Source: Bacillus sp. 103mf (GTDB lineage: Bacteria; Bacillota; Bacilli; Bacillales; Bacillaceae_G). Taken from it: a DNA stretch of 64,000 nt. The position numbers and the translations under genes are program-made. Within the stretch, counting starts at the first letter, position 1. The number at the start of each line of letters is the position of its first letter. The notes beneath the pieces were generated by a model. The model searched no databases and was not told the origin of the DNA. It saw nothing but the letters and a program-made list of their open reading frames with translations. Positions 63,888 to 64,000 of the stretch are shown in pieces. The DNA lies in contig NZ_FPAF01000004.1 in NCBI RefSeq assembly GCF_900116295.1, positions 124,001 to 188,000 on the forward strand, read 5' to 3'.

Positions 63888-64000
63888 TGTTTTTTGAGGT
63901 AATAGTCCCGTGGATGTTCTTTTAGGGGTCACTATACATGCCCATCAACTTAAGAATTTTATAACACCCCAAAACAAAAAAATTGTACATTTTCACATGA

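Overview
The window reads as chromosomal DNA of a Bacillus cereus group bacterium (cereus/thuringiensis/anthracis/mycoides lineage). It is AT-rich with strong AGGAGG-type ribosome binding sites and many TTG/GTG starts. It carries the spore genes sleB-ypeB-ylaJ, exosporium-type proteins with collagen-like repeats, a kynUBA tryptophan-degradation operon, HelD, a second ClpP, and many copies of short intergenic repeats of the kind described as bcr elements in this group. No rRNA, tRNA, CRISPR array or intact prophage was seen.

Layout. 0-3.3 kb: degenerate end of an IS200/IS605-type tnpB element, then yhbD and two bactofilins. 3.3-9 kb: repeats, DegV, a two-component system, a small winged-helix protein, and a tyrosine recombinase divergent from an HTH protein. 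10-18 kb: PfpI/DJ-1 protein, a deleted FAD-oxidase remnant behind a 32-bp palindrome, DUF1836, a YxcD pair, an alpha/beta hydrolase, ppaC, DUF6884 and SMI1/KNR4 proteins. 18-30 kb: RecQ, DinB, DUF2278, HelD, two repeat copies, ferredoxin, an ECF sigma factor next to clpP2, then a run of P1 peptidase, NIPSNAP, HIT, PP2C-like and GNAT genes. 30-31.2 kb: a decayed area with a histidine-kinase remnant between two related repeats, one of which is a complete MITE-like element with terminal inverted repeats and an 8-bp target duplication.

31-46 kb: DUF2515 overlapping a CBO0543-type membrane protein, two DinB proteins (one lacking a normal start codon), a TetR gene apparently transcribed leaderless, LysE, MBL hydrolase and HAD/HD phosphohydrolases around a 25-bp perfect hairpin, SDR, the TetR-kynU-kynB-kynA unit with a clear operator, an NLP/NPP1-like secreted protein, a serine hydrolase and DUF3889. 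46-52 kb: sleB-ypeB-ylaJ (cortex hydrolysis at germination), GNAT, homoserine dehydrogenase, a membrane protein. 52-64 kb: accessory material. Two exosporium-type proteins share an N-terminal domain but have different C-terminal modules. Between them lie broken genes (YgjP-like protease, resolvase, penicillin-binding protein), a cytochrome P450 and a DUF817 gene with homologous upstream regions, an orphan Fur box, and an ECF sigma/anti-sigma pair.

The most interesting non-gene signals are the MITE carrying a bcr-like core, the long palindromes at 11094-11125 and 37251-37305, the duplicated leaders before DUF817 and P450, the leaderless TetR promoter, and a 42-codon Cys/Gly/Ala-rich peptide ORF between two terminators. 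No wholly new multi-gene system can be demonstrated from sequence alone.
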